Shown here: positions 1 to 9,456 of the stretch, in pieces
Numbering within the stretch: the stretch's first letter is position 1
How the letters are laid out: each line of letters starts with the position of its first letter
Assembly (NCBI GenBank): GCA_013399855.1
Contig: VXAY01002873.1
Span: forward strand, 943,643-1,007,642
Origin: Oxyruncus cristatus
Taxonomy: Eukaryota > Chordata > Aves > Passeriformes > Cotingidae
Length of the DNA: 64,000 nucleotides
Direction: 5' to 3'
Made by a program: the position numbers and the translations under genes
The notes under the pieces: model-generated
The model's input: the letters and a program-made list of their open reading frames with translations, nothing else
What the model was told of the DNA's origin: nothing
Databases searched by the model: none

Positions 1-1052
1 GTGACACAGCTGGCTGCAAGGGACCCGTCAGGTCCCAGACCACCACCAGACCCGAGACAAGGCCATTAGCTCCCCCTCGGGACTTTTCCACTGAAGCCCA
101 TATACAAAATTCTGAAGGACAACCAAACTCTTCCTATCAAGCTATAACTGGCTGTTTTTTTCTTCAGGAAAGTATGGATTTGGTGCTAGTAACAACCACC
201 CAAATGACATTACAGAAACGTGCACATATCCGCTCTGGTGTGTGTGTATGATTCCTACATCTTAATGTTACTATAAATTAATACTGAAGTTTTTTACTTC
301 AAGCATTAAACTTTCCTAGCCTGTGTACTTTGTGAAGAATGACTACATGCCATCAAATGAAAATTAATGCACATTTTGACAGGATAAAGATGTTACAACT
401 CAATATTTGCAAATGTTACCTGATGTATAACTCTTGTATGGCTTGACATGTTATTAACAGTACTTTAAACCTTATGTTATTTTTTAATTTAATGATTATG
501 CCTGAAAATAGCCCCTTTCAAATTCAGTTGCAGTAATGTCTTTAAAAGCAAACTTTAAACTTATTTTGCTGCACATACAATTATCCAAATAAGTTGCATA
601 GTTAAATAAGTTCAGTTGTGCTTCATAGCAGAACTCACAGTAACTACTCTCTTAAAAATACAATTTGTAGATATGAAGTTGACAATACATTTAAGCATTC
701 TTGTGAGTCTAGACACCAACAGTATGAGTTTTTGTCAGTCTTCCACTGACTTCTGCTGTTCATAACACCTCATCTTTACAATGATATTAGATCAGAGCAC
801 AGACATCTAATGGACACATCTGAAATAATTACAAACACCATTTTTAAAACTCCATTGTTGGGAGGGAAGGAATAAGAACTTGGGTTGGTTTGAGGTATCC
901 AGCCCTCAGGAACATATTATGGTTGTTTGCATCAAGCTTTGTTGGTTTTATCACGTTACATTTAGATTAAAAATAGAAGGCACAGGTGTTTTACAAGGCG
1001 CCGTAATTAAGTCAACCAACAAAATTAAATATTACATTACCAAGCCAGGGGT
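1..1052 (-). other. SLCO5A1: SLCO5A1 3' untranslated region (extends to or past the window edge)
   Basis: This is the sequence downstream of the SLCO5A1 stop codon on the minus strand. It is AT-rich and has no convincing ORF continuing the gene. No canonical AATAAA is present on the minus strand (no TTTATT on the plus strand here). Two overlapping ATTAAA variants lie at 483-493, so one polyadenylation site could be near 460-480, or the UTR could run beyond position 1. The boundary is inferred; only the start next to the stop codon is certain. Confidence 0.7.
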
Positions 1053-1498
1053 CTATATCTCAGCAGTGACTTCTTCCAACACATTTTCATTTGAGGAATT
1101 TATTGCTTCTGAAAAAGGGCCGGGGTATGTCTGTTCTAAGCAGTTCATTCCTTGTGCCACATTGGTGTCTCCTCGGGAACTGAAGGTAGGGCAGGATCTA
1201 GTCCGTGCATAGTTTTGCTGGGGTCCAGCTTGTCCAACCATTTCACTCACAGTGTTCACCAGGGAAGCCCTCCATCTCTGTCTCTGCTGTTGTTCTTCTT
1301 TACACTTGATGGAATACCAGGCCAGGAAAATAAAAAGGAATCCCACGAACTTGAGAGCAGCTGCCAACCCAAAGTAGACAAAACGAAAGGAGGTGACATC
1401 GTATTCCCAGCAAGATCCTTGTACGCCGCAATCCTGTTGCCAAAGCATGCATGTGGTGTCAATAACAGCCCCAAAATAAATTGGAGTGGGAATGTAAG
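1053..1498 (-). CDS. SLCO5A1: SLCO5A1 last coding exon (exon 10): TM11-TM12 and cytoplasmic C-tail
   Basis: Terminal exon of the organic anion transporter family member 5A1, a plasma-membrane OATP-family protein whose substrates are poorly defined. The acceptor is a pyrimidine-rich TTTTTATTTCAG; exon base 1498 completes an Ala codon whose G comes from the upstream exon. It encodes TM11 (AYIPTPIYFGAVIDTTC), a short extracellular loop with Cys residues (WQQDCGVQGSCWEY), TM12 (FRFVYFGLAAALKFVGFLF) and a roughly 75-residue cytoplasmic tail containing ARTRSCPTF and QTYPGPFSEAI, both recognisable from mammalian SLCO5A1. The protein ends TAEI with TAG at 1055-1053. The membrane core is almost invariant, whereas the tail (Gln/Arg-rich, then Ser/Asn/Glu-rich) is more divergent. 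Identification rests on the whole-exon match recalled from the family. Confidence 0.97.
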
Positions 1499-2730
1499 CT
1501 GAAATAAAAATAGCAAGTGAAATAATATGTGTTAGCACATTGTGGAAAACTCCTAAAGAAACTATACGCCTTAGCCAAACAGTGTAGGTCAAAAACTTTT
1601 GAGATTTCTACACTGCTGCTCTTACATGAAATGTAAAACATGGAAACCTGGTCAGCCAATCTTGCCACCAACACTACTTTATACACATGAAACCTACCAC
1701 AAATGGGAGAGAATTCAAACGAAGAAGACAATGCAGCAGCACCTTACAACAGGTACTGCTTCAATCTGCTGTCCCCAGACAGCTTTTGAACTACATTCCC
1801 CTCAAAGAAAATTCAGTTTTGCTCTCAGGAAGTAAAACATGGAAGAGGCTCAAATACATTATCTCGGTAGCATTACTTGCTGAACTTCCACTGCCCATGA
1901 GCTGGGAAAGGTGCTGCTTTCAGATTAAGGAGAAAAAGCACCAAAGACCACAAAAAGCTTCTCTTACTGAAGATGGATGGAAGTGGTGGGACCACTAGGA
2001 TTTTCAATTTTCTTTTGAATAGATCTTCCTCAGAAAGAGACTTTAACTTCCAAGGCAGCTAAAAACGCAGTCAGTCCACTGAATGTTCCTGCTTTCTCTA
2101 GAAATACAACACCTTTAAGACAAGATTAAAATGTCCTTCCTCAAACAAAACTTACAGATGCAGCTATATGGGCTTCTCCTCCAGTTCTCTTAGAATAGTC
2201 CTTGCTTGCTCTAATCATGTATTTCGTAGTAGCTGAACACCTGGAGTGTTCTCTATAAGCAGGATTTAGAAGTTCAAGAGCTTGAAAGAAGCTGCTTTGT
2301 CAAATAAAGACTTTTAACGTAATTCTTTTTGCTTTGAAGTACTTGAAATTAAGACATTAAGTAACCAATGCTACTTATTTTAAAAATGAAAAAAACTATT
2401 GTTACTGCTGAAAGCAACAAAAATCGGTTTCTAAAAGAGAAAAAATCCTAACAAAATAGTATGTAGTAACTACTAATTTTTACAAACAATTCAAAACTGG
2501 AAAAATGTATCTTTCTGGGACAAAAATGTTGTTCTAGAAAGTAACAAAACAAAAAAAAAGAAATAGCCACATTTTCAGATACAATGTTTTCAGAAGATAC
2601 TAATTTTACGTTCCTAATACAGTCAATCAAGCAATTAGTTCCAAATTTATGGAAGTTTAGTATTTTCATAGTACATTTAAGCTGAATATGGTGAGCCTCT
2701 GTGGAAATGCTGAGCTACTGTATGACTTAC
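1499..2730 (-). other. SLCO5A1: SLCO5A1 intron between exons 9 and 10
   Basis: A 1232-bp GT-AG intron. It starts GTAAGTCA at 2730 and ends TTTTATTTCAG at 1499. It is phase 1. I see no other gene, repeat or strong regulatory motif in it; short ORFs on both strands look like chance. Confidence 0.9.
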
Positions 2731-2795
2731 CAAGAGTTCGTAATAAAACAAACTGCATTCCTAGTGCAAAGGGCCGCTCCCCATCTTCCACAGAC
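2731..2795 (-). CDS. SLCO5A1: SLCO5A1 exon 9: intracellular loop and start of TM11
   Basis: This is a 65-bp exon encoding 21 full codons, SVEDGERPFALGMQFVLLRT plus Leu, with split codons at both ends. The upstream AG joins the first G to make the Arg that follows TM10; the last G joins CT of exon 10 to make Ala. The acceptor is TGCTAG and the donor CTTG|GTAAGTCA. The R-[ST]-V-x-x-x-x-[RK]-x-F/Y-A-L-G-x-Q block is a strongly conserved OATP-family motif at the TM10-TM11 loop. This small exon of conserved length is one of the clearest signatures in the gene. Confidence 0.96.
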
Positions 2796-3879
2796 CTAGC
2801 AGGCAAAAAGAAAACTCCACTATAGAAACAGCCACAACAGATAGTCATCATGGTATGACCTGGCTCTACCTCATGGGTTTTTTTCTGAGCTATAGAAAAT
2901 TTTTGTCTGAATTTTTTCTCTTTAGCTTCTACTATTGTTAACTCTTATTGCTAGGAAAAAATACTGCCAGCCCTTCCTGAACCTGTTTCATCAAAATCTC
3001 AGTCATGCCTTTTAACCTTTCTTTACAGATGGCCTGAAGAATTTGTTCCAAACTCATTAAGGAAATTTAGAGAATCCATCCAAAATGTTTATCGCTTCAT
3101 ATGATAGCTTTCTATTACTTCATATGTCTTAATTTATTTTTCTTAATCTTTTCGATGTAAATTATAATTAATGGACAACTAAACTGCTGAAAGCTGGGTA
3201 CAGTTCTGAATTTAACATATCTCTGCATAGCTTAAGCACTTCGAAGCTACTTTAGGAAAAGTATCAGAAAACATACAAAACGTCTCCTTAAACACTGTTC
3301 CTTTTCGATAGAAGTAATATAAGATTCTTTCAATTGGTTTCAAAGAAAAAATGTCTAGCTTACAAAAGACTAAATACAAAGTAACAAGATTCCACACTGC
3401 AACTACAGTTTTAATAAACCACAAATTATCTACTGATTTAAAAAATATTTTCAATTCTTAACCTAAAGGTCTGAAATTAAGATAGACAGCTTCTAATGAC
3501 ATTGAAAACATAAGACAAAAAACTACAAAAAGTCTGCAGTCAAAGGGGTGCTGCTGTAAAATCAAGGTTTGAAGTCAAGCAATTTAGAAATTGGAGAAAC
3601 AACTTGGGCCACAAACCTTGGACTGATGTACTAAGCACAGTGTGTGGTTTGGGACTGTTCATGTGTGTGGGCCACCATTTCTTTACTAAACATTACAAAA
3701 TCCTGCTGGAGATCTCCCTTATGCACCTCACAATTGTGAGGGTCACTGCAATATTAATGTTCACTGATCGTAGTTTGCCCTTGTGTGACTGCAATGCAAC
3801 GGCAACATTTTTTATTAGTATTTTTAAGAGATGGAAAACCCAGAGACAGAAGGAATAAAGTCAGAAGTCTCTGCAATGT

Positions 3880-3923
3880 TATTATATATATATACTGATA
3901 TATATAATTATATTATATATATT
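3880..3923. repeat. AT-rich microsatellite
   Basis: An imperfect (TA)n tract, visible as runs of TATATATATA interrupted by CTGA and ATTA, followed by GTGTGCTGTGCACAC. It is a simple repeat in an intron and is likely length-polymorphic. Confidence 0.85.
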
Positions 3924-4689
3924 GTGTGCTGTGCACACAGTAGTTGAGAGAAGGTTGTATGAGCAACTGGAAGTCTGACGTGCCCACCCTCAAGCACCTG
4001 GCTTCACTGTCCTAACAGTGATCCTTGAACCCATTTTGTAGATTTTTTGAAAAGTAAACTGGAAGACAAATTCCACAATGTGACATGGCATGTGCCCCCC
4101 ATGTGTCAGCAGCAGGTTTCTGCATAAACCTTAGCCCCTTGAGCTGAGAAAATGACAGCAAAAGAGTGCTTGTCCTTGCAGGGGATGAGACAAAGATGTC
4201 TGCCAGAGGGTTTCTCACCTGTGCTCACAACTGGACCTAAGGATAGCAAAGCCAAATCCTGACCTCCCTCACGTTTTCTAAGGTTCCATGACCTATTACA
4301 ACCATTTGCCATTATTAGTATTTTATAGGGGACTAGTTGTGAGCAGCAGCAGATCATCAGTGGTCTCAGAATATCAGGGTGAAGCTCTTAAAAGACAACA
4401 CTACCAGGAGAAAATCCCACTCGTTTGGGAGGACCATTCTCACAGAAAGAAAAGGCCCAAGACTGGTTTAAAGAAAAGCTCAATTTGAGACAAATTTTAC
4501 ACAAAAACAGGACAAAACGTGTCTCTATGTTAGCAATTAATGCAGCTAAACAGCTAATGCTGAGGACCTGACATGTACACCACAAGCATTTCAGGTTTCG
4601 TATGGATTTACTTCAGATCAGCTCTAACCTGGTCCCAGGGACAGCATGCCCATTTGCATCTGGATCATTTTGGGTGTGCTTCTGAAGAG

Positions 4690-4818
4690 CATCTGAAACA
4701 CTGGAAGAGGCTTCCTAGAGAGGTGGTTGATGCCCAATGCCTGTCAATATTTGGACAATGCCCTTATTAACAGGTTTTCATTTCTGCTCAGTCCTGGAGT
4801 GGTCAGCAGTTGGATGAT
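4690..4818 (+). mobile_element. CR1 LINE 3' fragment, outer element, left part
   Basis: It matches the 3' noncoding end of avian CR1 non-LTR retrotransposons: GAAGAGGCTTCCTAGAGAGG then TGGTTGATGCCCA, a TTTGGACAATGC block and AACAGGTTTTCA. The CR1 at 36.76-38.02 kb has the same blocks in the same order, so both belong to one subfamily. The copy is interrupted after TTGGATGA by a second CR1 and resumes at about 5095. No coding capacity remains. Confidence 0.8.
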
Positions 4819-5094
4819 TAGAGAGACTATTTACAAGAGCATGTAGTGACAGGACAAGGGGGAATGGCTTCAAACTGAAAGAGAGTAGGTTTAGATTAGA
4901 TTAGTCTGTGAGGGTGGTGGAACAAGTTGCTCAGAGAAGTGGTGGGTGTCCCATCCCTGGAAGTGTTCAAGGCCAGGTTGTACTGGGCTCTGAGCAATCT
5001 GGTCTGGTGAAAGGTGTCCCTGTCCACAACAGGGCGGTTGGAATTGATGATCTTCAAGGTCCCTTCCAACCCAGGTCATTCCATGATTCTATGA
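4819..5094 (+). mobile_element. CR1 LINE 3' fragment, inner element inserted into an older CR1
   Basis: A 5'-truncated CR1 3' end: GACAGGACAAGGGGGAATGG, then GAGGGTGGTGGAACAAGTTG, CCATCCCTGGAAGTGTTCAA, AAGGTCCCTTCCAACCCAGG, ending CATTCCATGATTCTATGATC, the typical avian CR1 terminus. It sits inside another CR1 of the same orientation, whose sequence continues immediately after. It has no ORF of its own; a 125-residue open frame across it (4908-5285) is incidental. Confidence 0.88.
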
Positions 5095-5150
5095 TCACTG
5101 TAGGTCCCTTCCAACTGTACTATTCTACTCCAGTCTATTCTATCTATCTT
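5095..5150 (+). mobile_element. CR1 LINE 3' fragment, outer element, right part
   Basis: Resumption of the outer CR1 after the nested insertion: CACTGTAGGTCCCTTCCAAC followed by a degenerate TATTCTACTCCAGTCTATTC tail, equivalent to GATCATTGTAGATCTCTTCT and TGTTCTGTTCTATTC at the end of the 38-kb copy. Joined to the left part it restores one continuous CR1 3' end. Confidence 0.78.
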
Positions 5151-6009
5151 CCAGCTCATCTCCATCCTAAAGGAACTGAATCTTCAGCTTCAGATCCCAA
5201 ACCAAACAGACATCTTCAAACCACTCCCTTTGTCCTTCTTTTACCAGCAGAACTGATGCTTATGGGTGTGCTTTCTAAATTCTAGTAATTTTCCTCTAAT
5301 TCTTTCTCCTTCTCTTTAAACAGCAGCAACATACATTATACAAATAAAAAATTATTTTAGCAGTATAGCATACTGCTCACTTTAAAAATCAGCAGAACTT
5401 CACTTACAGGTGTTGTATTTTAAATGGACAAAGATGTTACAGGGAGTGATTATGTTTATCAGACTAGATGGCAGGGATGGGAAAAGCCAATCCAAAAATC
5501 CAAATGCCTTTTTTAAAATTGAAAAATAAATGTCACTGTTTTTTCCTACGAAGACTGTATTGTTCTGTATCCTTAAATTACCACAGTGATAACACCACTA
5601 CTACAACAGAAGTTCAAAATTCTGGTGAAGGGAAAAAAGGAAAGATTCAAAAACAGGCATGTGGTAGGAATGAACAACTTTAGGAAAGAGAAAAGGATAA
5701 TTTTAAATAGTAACTTTTTCATTTGCATTTCAGAATCCAGACCATTGCTCTAAGGAAATTGAAAATTTTTCAGGAGTAATAATTTTCTTACATGATGTAT
5801 TACTTGTTTTATCTTTATAACACCCGGAATTCACTGGTCACTTCTTGTTTCCTAAAGTGGGTTGTCATGCTACATATTCTAAATACAAGCAAGTTTCACC
5901 CATCCCTGTCAGCCTTATTCTAACCATTTTTTAAGGATTCACAAGCTGGACAGACACTGGTGATAGCGGGCACCGCAAAAATCCTTCAAAACCCTCACTG
6001 AGTTCTCAC

Positions 6010-6251
6010 CTGAGTGTCACTATAATTGCTGATGGCTGGGCACAAGCTGTTATGAGGGTAACAATGAAGAGAAATATCAGGAACGGGATAAGCGTGTTGC
6101 AGGTTCGATCACACTTCCCAGAAACAGCGTAGCCGTTCTCATTCAGGTAGGTTTTGACAATCACCAGCCGGAGCTGACTGCGCTGGCCCACTGTTGGCGG
6201 AGTGATCACCTGGCGACTCTGGACACAGGCACATTCTGTGTAATTTCTTAC
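6010..6251 (-). CDS. SLCO5A1: SLCO5A1 exon 8: end of the Kazal-like extracellular loop 5 and TM10
   Basis: This is a 242-bp exon of 80 codons plus two bases. It begins VRNYTECACVQSRQV, where the first Val follows exon 7 in phase 0, and continues ITPPTVGQRSQLRLVIVKTY. It finishes with the hydrophobic TM10 stretch TLIPFLIFLFIVTLITACAQ and PSAIIVTLR. The acceptor is CTCTCCCTAG|GTAAG and the donor CTCAG|GTGAGA. It supplies the last cysteines of the large extracellular loop (TECAC and GKCDRTCN) and an N-glycosylation sequon NYT. The match to SLCO5A1 is essentially residue for residue. Note that GTAAG at the exon's first bases resembles a donor site but is coding. Confidence 0.97.
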
Positions 6252-9200
6252 CTAGGGAGAGCAGAAAAAAACATTTCCACATGAAAAACCCATGTAACAA
6301 AGACATTGCACAGAGAAATGGTATGACAGTCCTGTAGTTCTCAGTCTTCTGCCTTGAGCACCATTACACCAAGTACAAGCGAAGTTACCTCTCCAACTAA
6401 TTTTAAAGATGATCAGAACTCTCTGTGATGAGATTGCCTTTCCATTGCTTTATTTAGTCTGAGTTTAAAAAAAAAAAAAAATCTGGAATATTTTTTGAAA
6501 ATTCTGCCAAGACAATTTAATCACTTCTGACAGGGAGGCTAGAGAAAAATATTGTTTCTGCTGTACTACAAAAACTGCGAGGAAACACTCTTTAGGCAGC
6601 AATGACAATGCTGTATTCCAAAATTTGGCAGGCTTTCATATTCAGGCAGTGTCTTCTGCCATCCTAATGGACATCTACCCAGATCTGGCCAAAGAGCAAC
6701 AAGCTGCACTTCACGTTTGAAGTCCAGGACCTTCCATCGGGATGCAGGTGTGGATCTGGACAGCAGCAAAAACAGAGAATAAGTGGAAAGCAGAGACTCT
6801 AACAGTGGAACTGAAGGACATGATGGATTCCCAAATGGACAAAGAGAATGAAATTAAGAAGGGACTGAATAAAGAAGTAGCATTTCACAGGCAAAGGGGA
6901 CCACGATTTGATCAAGGTGAGGACGAGCTAGATGAGAAATAGCCTTCTTTCACATTTATTCTACTTCTCTTTTCATCTAATCTAGTGCAAAGGGGTGTGC
7001 AGCAGATGAGAATATTCCAGTGCTAGAGAAGAAACAGGTCAGGACCTATAAGATGTTAGAGGAAGAAGTTTTTCATGTCAATTTTTGCGTTCATCAGATA
7101 GTAGACCACACATGCACACAACCTATAAAACCCTCTTAAGTTTGCAAATTTAACTACTTGGACACCAGGACATAACCAAATCATGGTTGTTTGTCAGTTT
7201 TAATGTATACCTTTGTATGCATCCATGCTATGATGTAGCCTCACATTTTTTCCCTTGGGATTTAGTTGAACATCTTAATAATATATCTATTTATACAGTA
7301 TTTTACCCCCCATGTTCAAAATGTGACTCCAGGTATTTTTTTCTTCACACTAAACAAATTCCACTATAAAGACAGAATTACTCATATTTCACATGGATTT
7401 TTCTATCCCACTCCTATTATATCTTATCTCTTTCAAAAAGGAGTCATTTATCTTCAAAACAGTTATGAGATGAGCTATTGATGTTGTTATCTCTATTTTA
7501 TAGCGAAGTAACTGAAACACATCAAAAGTTTCACAAACATGGGTGAGTAATTTGAGGCAACTGGAATCCTTTTTTCAGAACATTTTCCATTAAATACAAC
7601 TAAATATATCCTAAATGTAAATTTCCATGCCTTCAAATACAAATTTAGGCACTCAGTGCATCTACAAAGGGTACTTCTGTTTACTGTTCATTATCCAGAA
7701 CATGAAGACATCAGCATTAGCTACTGAGTTAAAACTTCAGGCCATGAAGCATCCTTTCTTAAATCATAGGAGGAGATAGTATGTTTCAAAATTTGTACTG
7801 AAGAGCACATACTCCTTAAGAATTTCCCTACTAAATTACTTGGTGCCAGTTTGATACCAAGTGAAATGAGGCAAAGATCAAACCTATGTCTTAATCCAGG
7901 AAAGCACAAAGTAGCTTTATACAGACACTGAAAGTTAACCACAGGCTCATATTGCAGGCTTTTCCATGGTGGGCCAAAGCAATTTTCTACTAAAACCCAG
8001 CAAGATAATCTAAAAAGAAAAAAAAAAAAAACTTTAAAGGAAACTAATCTGTTCTCAGTAACATCTATATATGAACCTGCCTTTTCAGACCTGACAAAGC
8101 TCAGTGTTGGACCTAATGTCCTCCTGCTTCACAGGCTGGCTCAGGACTGCAAATCAGGAGACTGATACGTTATAAAGTAAGCTTTCTGGAAAGCACAATC
8201 AAGCTCTGAGAAAATCTGGCTAGATTACTTCTTGTCTTTCTCAATTATCCTTTTTTAAAGGACAGTTCTGAAACAGAAGAATTTAAGAGGTTTTTTTTTT
8301 TATGAAACTAGCATGACCATAATGCTCTGTTGATATTTAAGTCAGATTCTACTTTTCAACTGTTGTCTTGTGCCCAGTCCTCGAAACTGCTGAATTTTCA
8401 TGGCTTGATTTTACCATCAGGATGTCCTTCTCCGGTCCAGCATATTAAAATACTGGGCTGTAACAGGCAATGTATTTCAAACAAAGAAAATGGATTATTA
8501 GCATCTTTTAAGTTCTGGTTATTTGAGTTTGTTGACAACCCCTTCATTTAGCCTGGAAGAGGTTCAGAAAAAGGCCATGGGATTGGTCAAACTGTTTTAC
8601 AAGAGCAGAATACATGGGTAGTCTTCACCTAGCTGGGTAAACAACAGACCTACCAATACATCGGTGCAGGTTCTAGAGCTGCTTGTGCAAACTGACGTGG
8701 CTGACACAAACTCCCACAACATTAAACAGGCCCTAACTAAATTTACACAGAAGTTTAAAACACTTCCAACAACATGAAGAGTTAAGTTCTTCCTTCAATT
8801 CAGAAAGGGAGTCCAAAAAAAACCCCCAAACTACTCTAAAAAGTAACACTGAGCTCGAAGAAAGACAGTATGACACGGCCACCCATGTTAGCAGAAAGCT
8901 GAATTAGATGACGCTGACTCAAGGTTCCCTCTCCAAGCCCTGCAGGAACAGCAGAATAGCAGGCCACTACCATCAGGGATTTTGGGGTCCATACTGGAAA
9001 CATCAGCCCTCTCCATCCCAGAGCACTCTCTGAGTTGGAGGGTTCACTTCGTACAAACGAACTTGTGCCTCAAATTTGTACATAACTGAATGGCAGAGGG
9101 GTGGGACCATGCAATAGTAGCATAACCAGCCTTTCAGAACATGGAAAGACTCAGAGATGGACAAGTCAGCTGTAGAGCAATGTATGTGAAGCTTAGAGGA

Positions 9201-9296
9201 GGGATGCTTGAGCTAGAAACTGAGCAGTCTTTGATGTGCACCAGTCCCGTGGCATTACTGGCAGGTTGTATGTTGATGGGTGGGTGAGGCACTTAC
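6252..9296 (-). other. SLCO5A1: SLCO5A1 intron between exons 7 and 8
   Basis: A 3045-bp phase-0 intron (donor GTAAGTGCC at 9296, acceptor TAG at 6252). It contains poly-A/T tracts (about 6466, 8021, 8290) and a weak MIR-like remnant near 7479-7560. No gene is supported; ORFs of 60-75 codons here lack recognisable domains. Confidence 0.88.
7479..7560 (-). mobile_element. possible MIR/CORE-SINE remnant
   Basis: GTTGTTATCTCTATTTTATA followed by GCGAAGTAACTGAAACACA resembles the MIR region that reads ATTATCCCCATTTTACAGAT and GAGGAAACTGAGGCACAGA. The similarity is partial and judged by eye, so this is a low-confidence ancient SINE relic. Confidence 0.35.
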
Positions 9297-9456
9297 CCCT
9301 GTGCTGTGGTTTCCACCACTGATGCAGCCAGCCAGGCAAGGATTAAAATATGTTATTCCATCTGATCCACAGACAGGCTCGTACTCATGAATCTTACATC
9401 CACAGTTAACATTACAGCTTCCAGTCAGATTCCTGTGGGCCATGGCAAGAGTGGGA
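9297..9456 (-). CDS. SLCO5A1: SLCO5A1 exon 7: Kazal-like cysteine-rich extracellular loop 5
   Basis: A 160-bp exon (one base plus 53 codons) encoding PTLAMAHRNLTGSCNVNCGC, KIHEYEPVCGSDGITYFNPC and LAGCISGGNHSTG. It carries six cysteines with Kazal-type spacing (C-x3-C-x-C, then VCGSDGITYFNPC-x3-C), the hallmark of OATP extracellular loop 5 between TM9 and TM10. N-glycosylation sequons NLT and NHS are present. The acceptor is TTTCTTCAG|T, the T completing Gly with GG from exon 6; the donor is ACAGGG|GTAAGT. The loop's disulfide-bonded fold is needed for surface expression in studied OATPs; that is family knowledge, not shown here. An in-frame ATG inside the exon is an internal Met, not a start. 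Confidence 0.97.

Larger units (their letters stand above)
2796..6009 (-). other. SLCO5A1: SLCO5A1 intron between exons 8 and 9
   Basis: A 3214-bp intron of phase 2 (donor GTGAGAAC at 6009, acceptor TAG at 2796). It contains an AT microsatellite near 3880-3923 and a nested pair of plus-strand CR1 LINE fragments (4690-5150). The rest is unannotated AT-rich sequence without a supported gene. Confidence 0.88.

Noticed and set aside
880..1502. Plus-strand ORFs of 110 and 116 codons at the left edge
   Set aside because: They overlap the SLCO5A1 last exon and 3'UTR on the opposite strand. They have no recognisable domain and are shadows of the real exon.
4908..5285. 125-codon plus-strand ORF
   Set aside because: It lies across the CR1 3' noncoding region, and its codons follow the repeat consensus rather than a protein.
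6236..6251. GTAAGAAAT at the start of exon 8, which looks like a splice donor
   Set aside because: It encodes Val-Arg-Asn, in frame with exon 7 and matching the conserved STG-[IV]-RNYTEC order; the AG before it is the acceptor.
8535..8930. Possible degraded CR1 (GGAAGAGGTTCAGAAAAAGG and a later TTAGATGACGCTGACTCAAG block)
   Set aside because: Only scattered words resemble CR1 and no terminus is visible. Too weak to annotate by eye.
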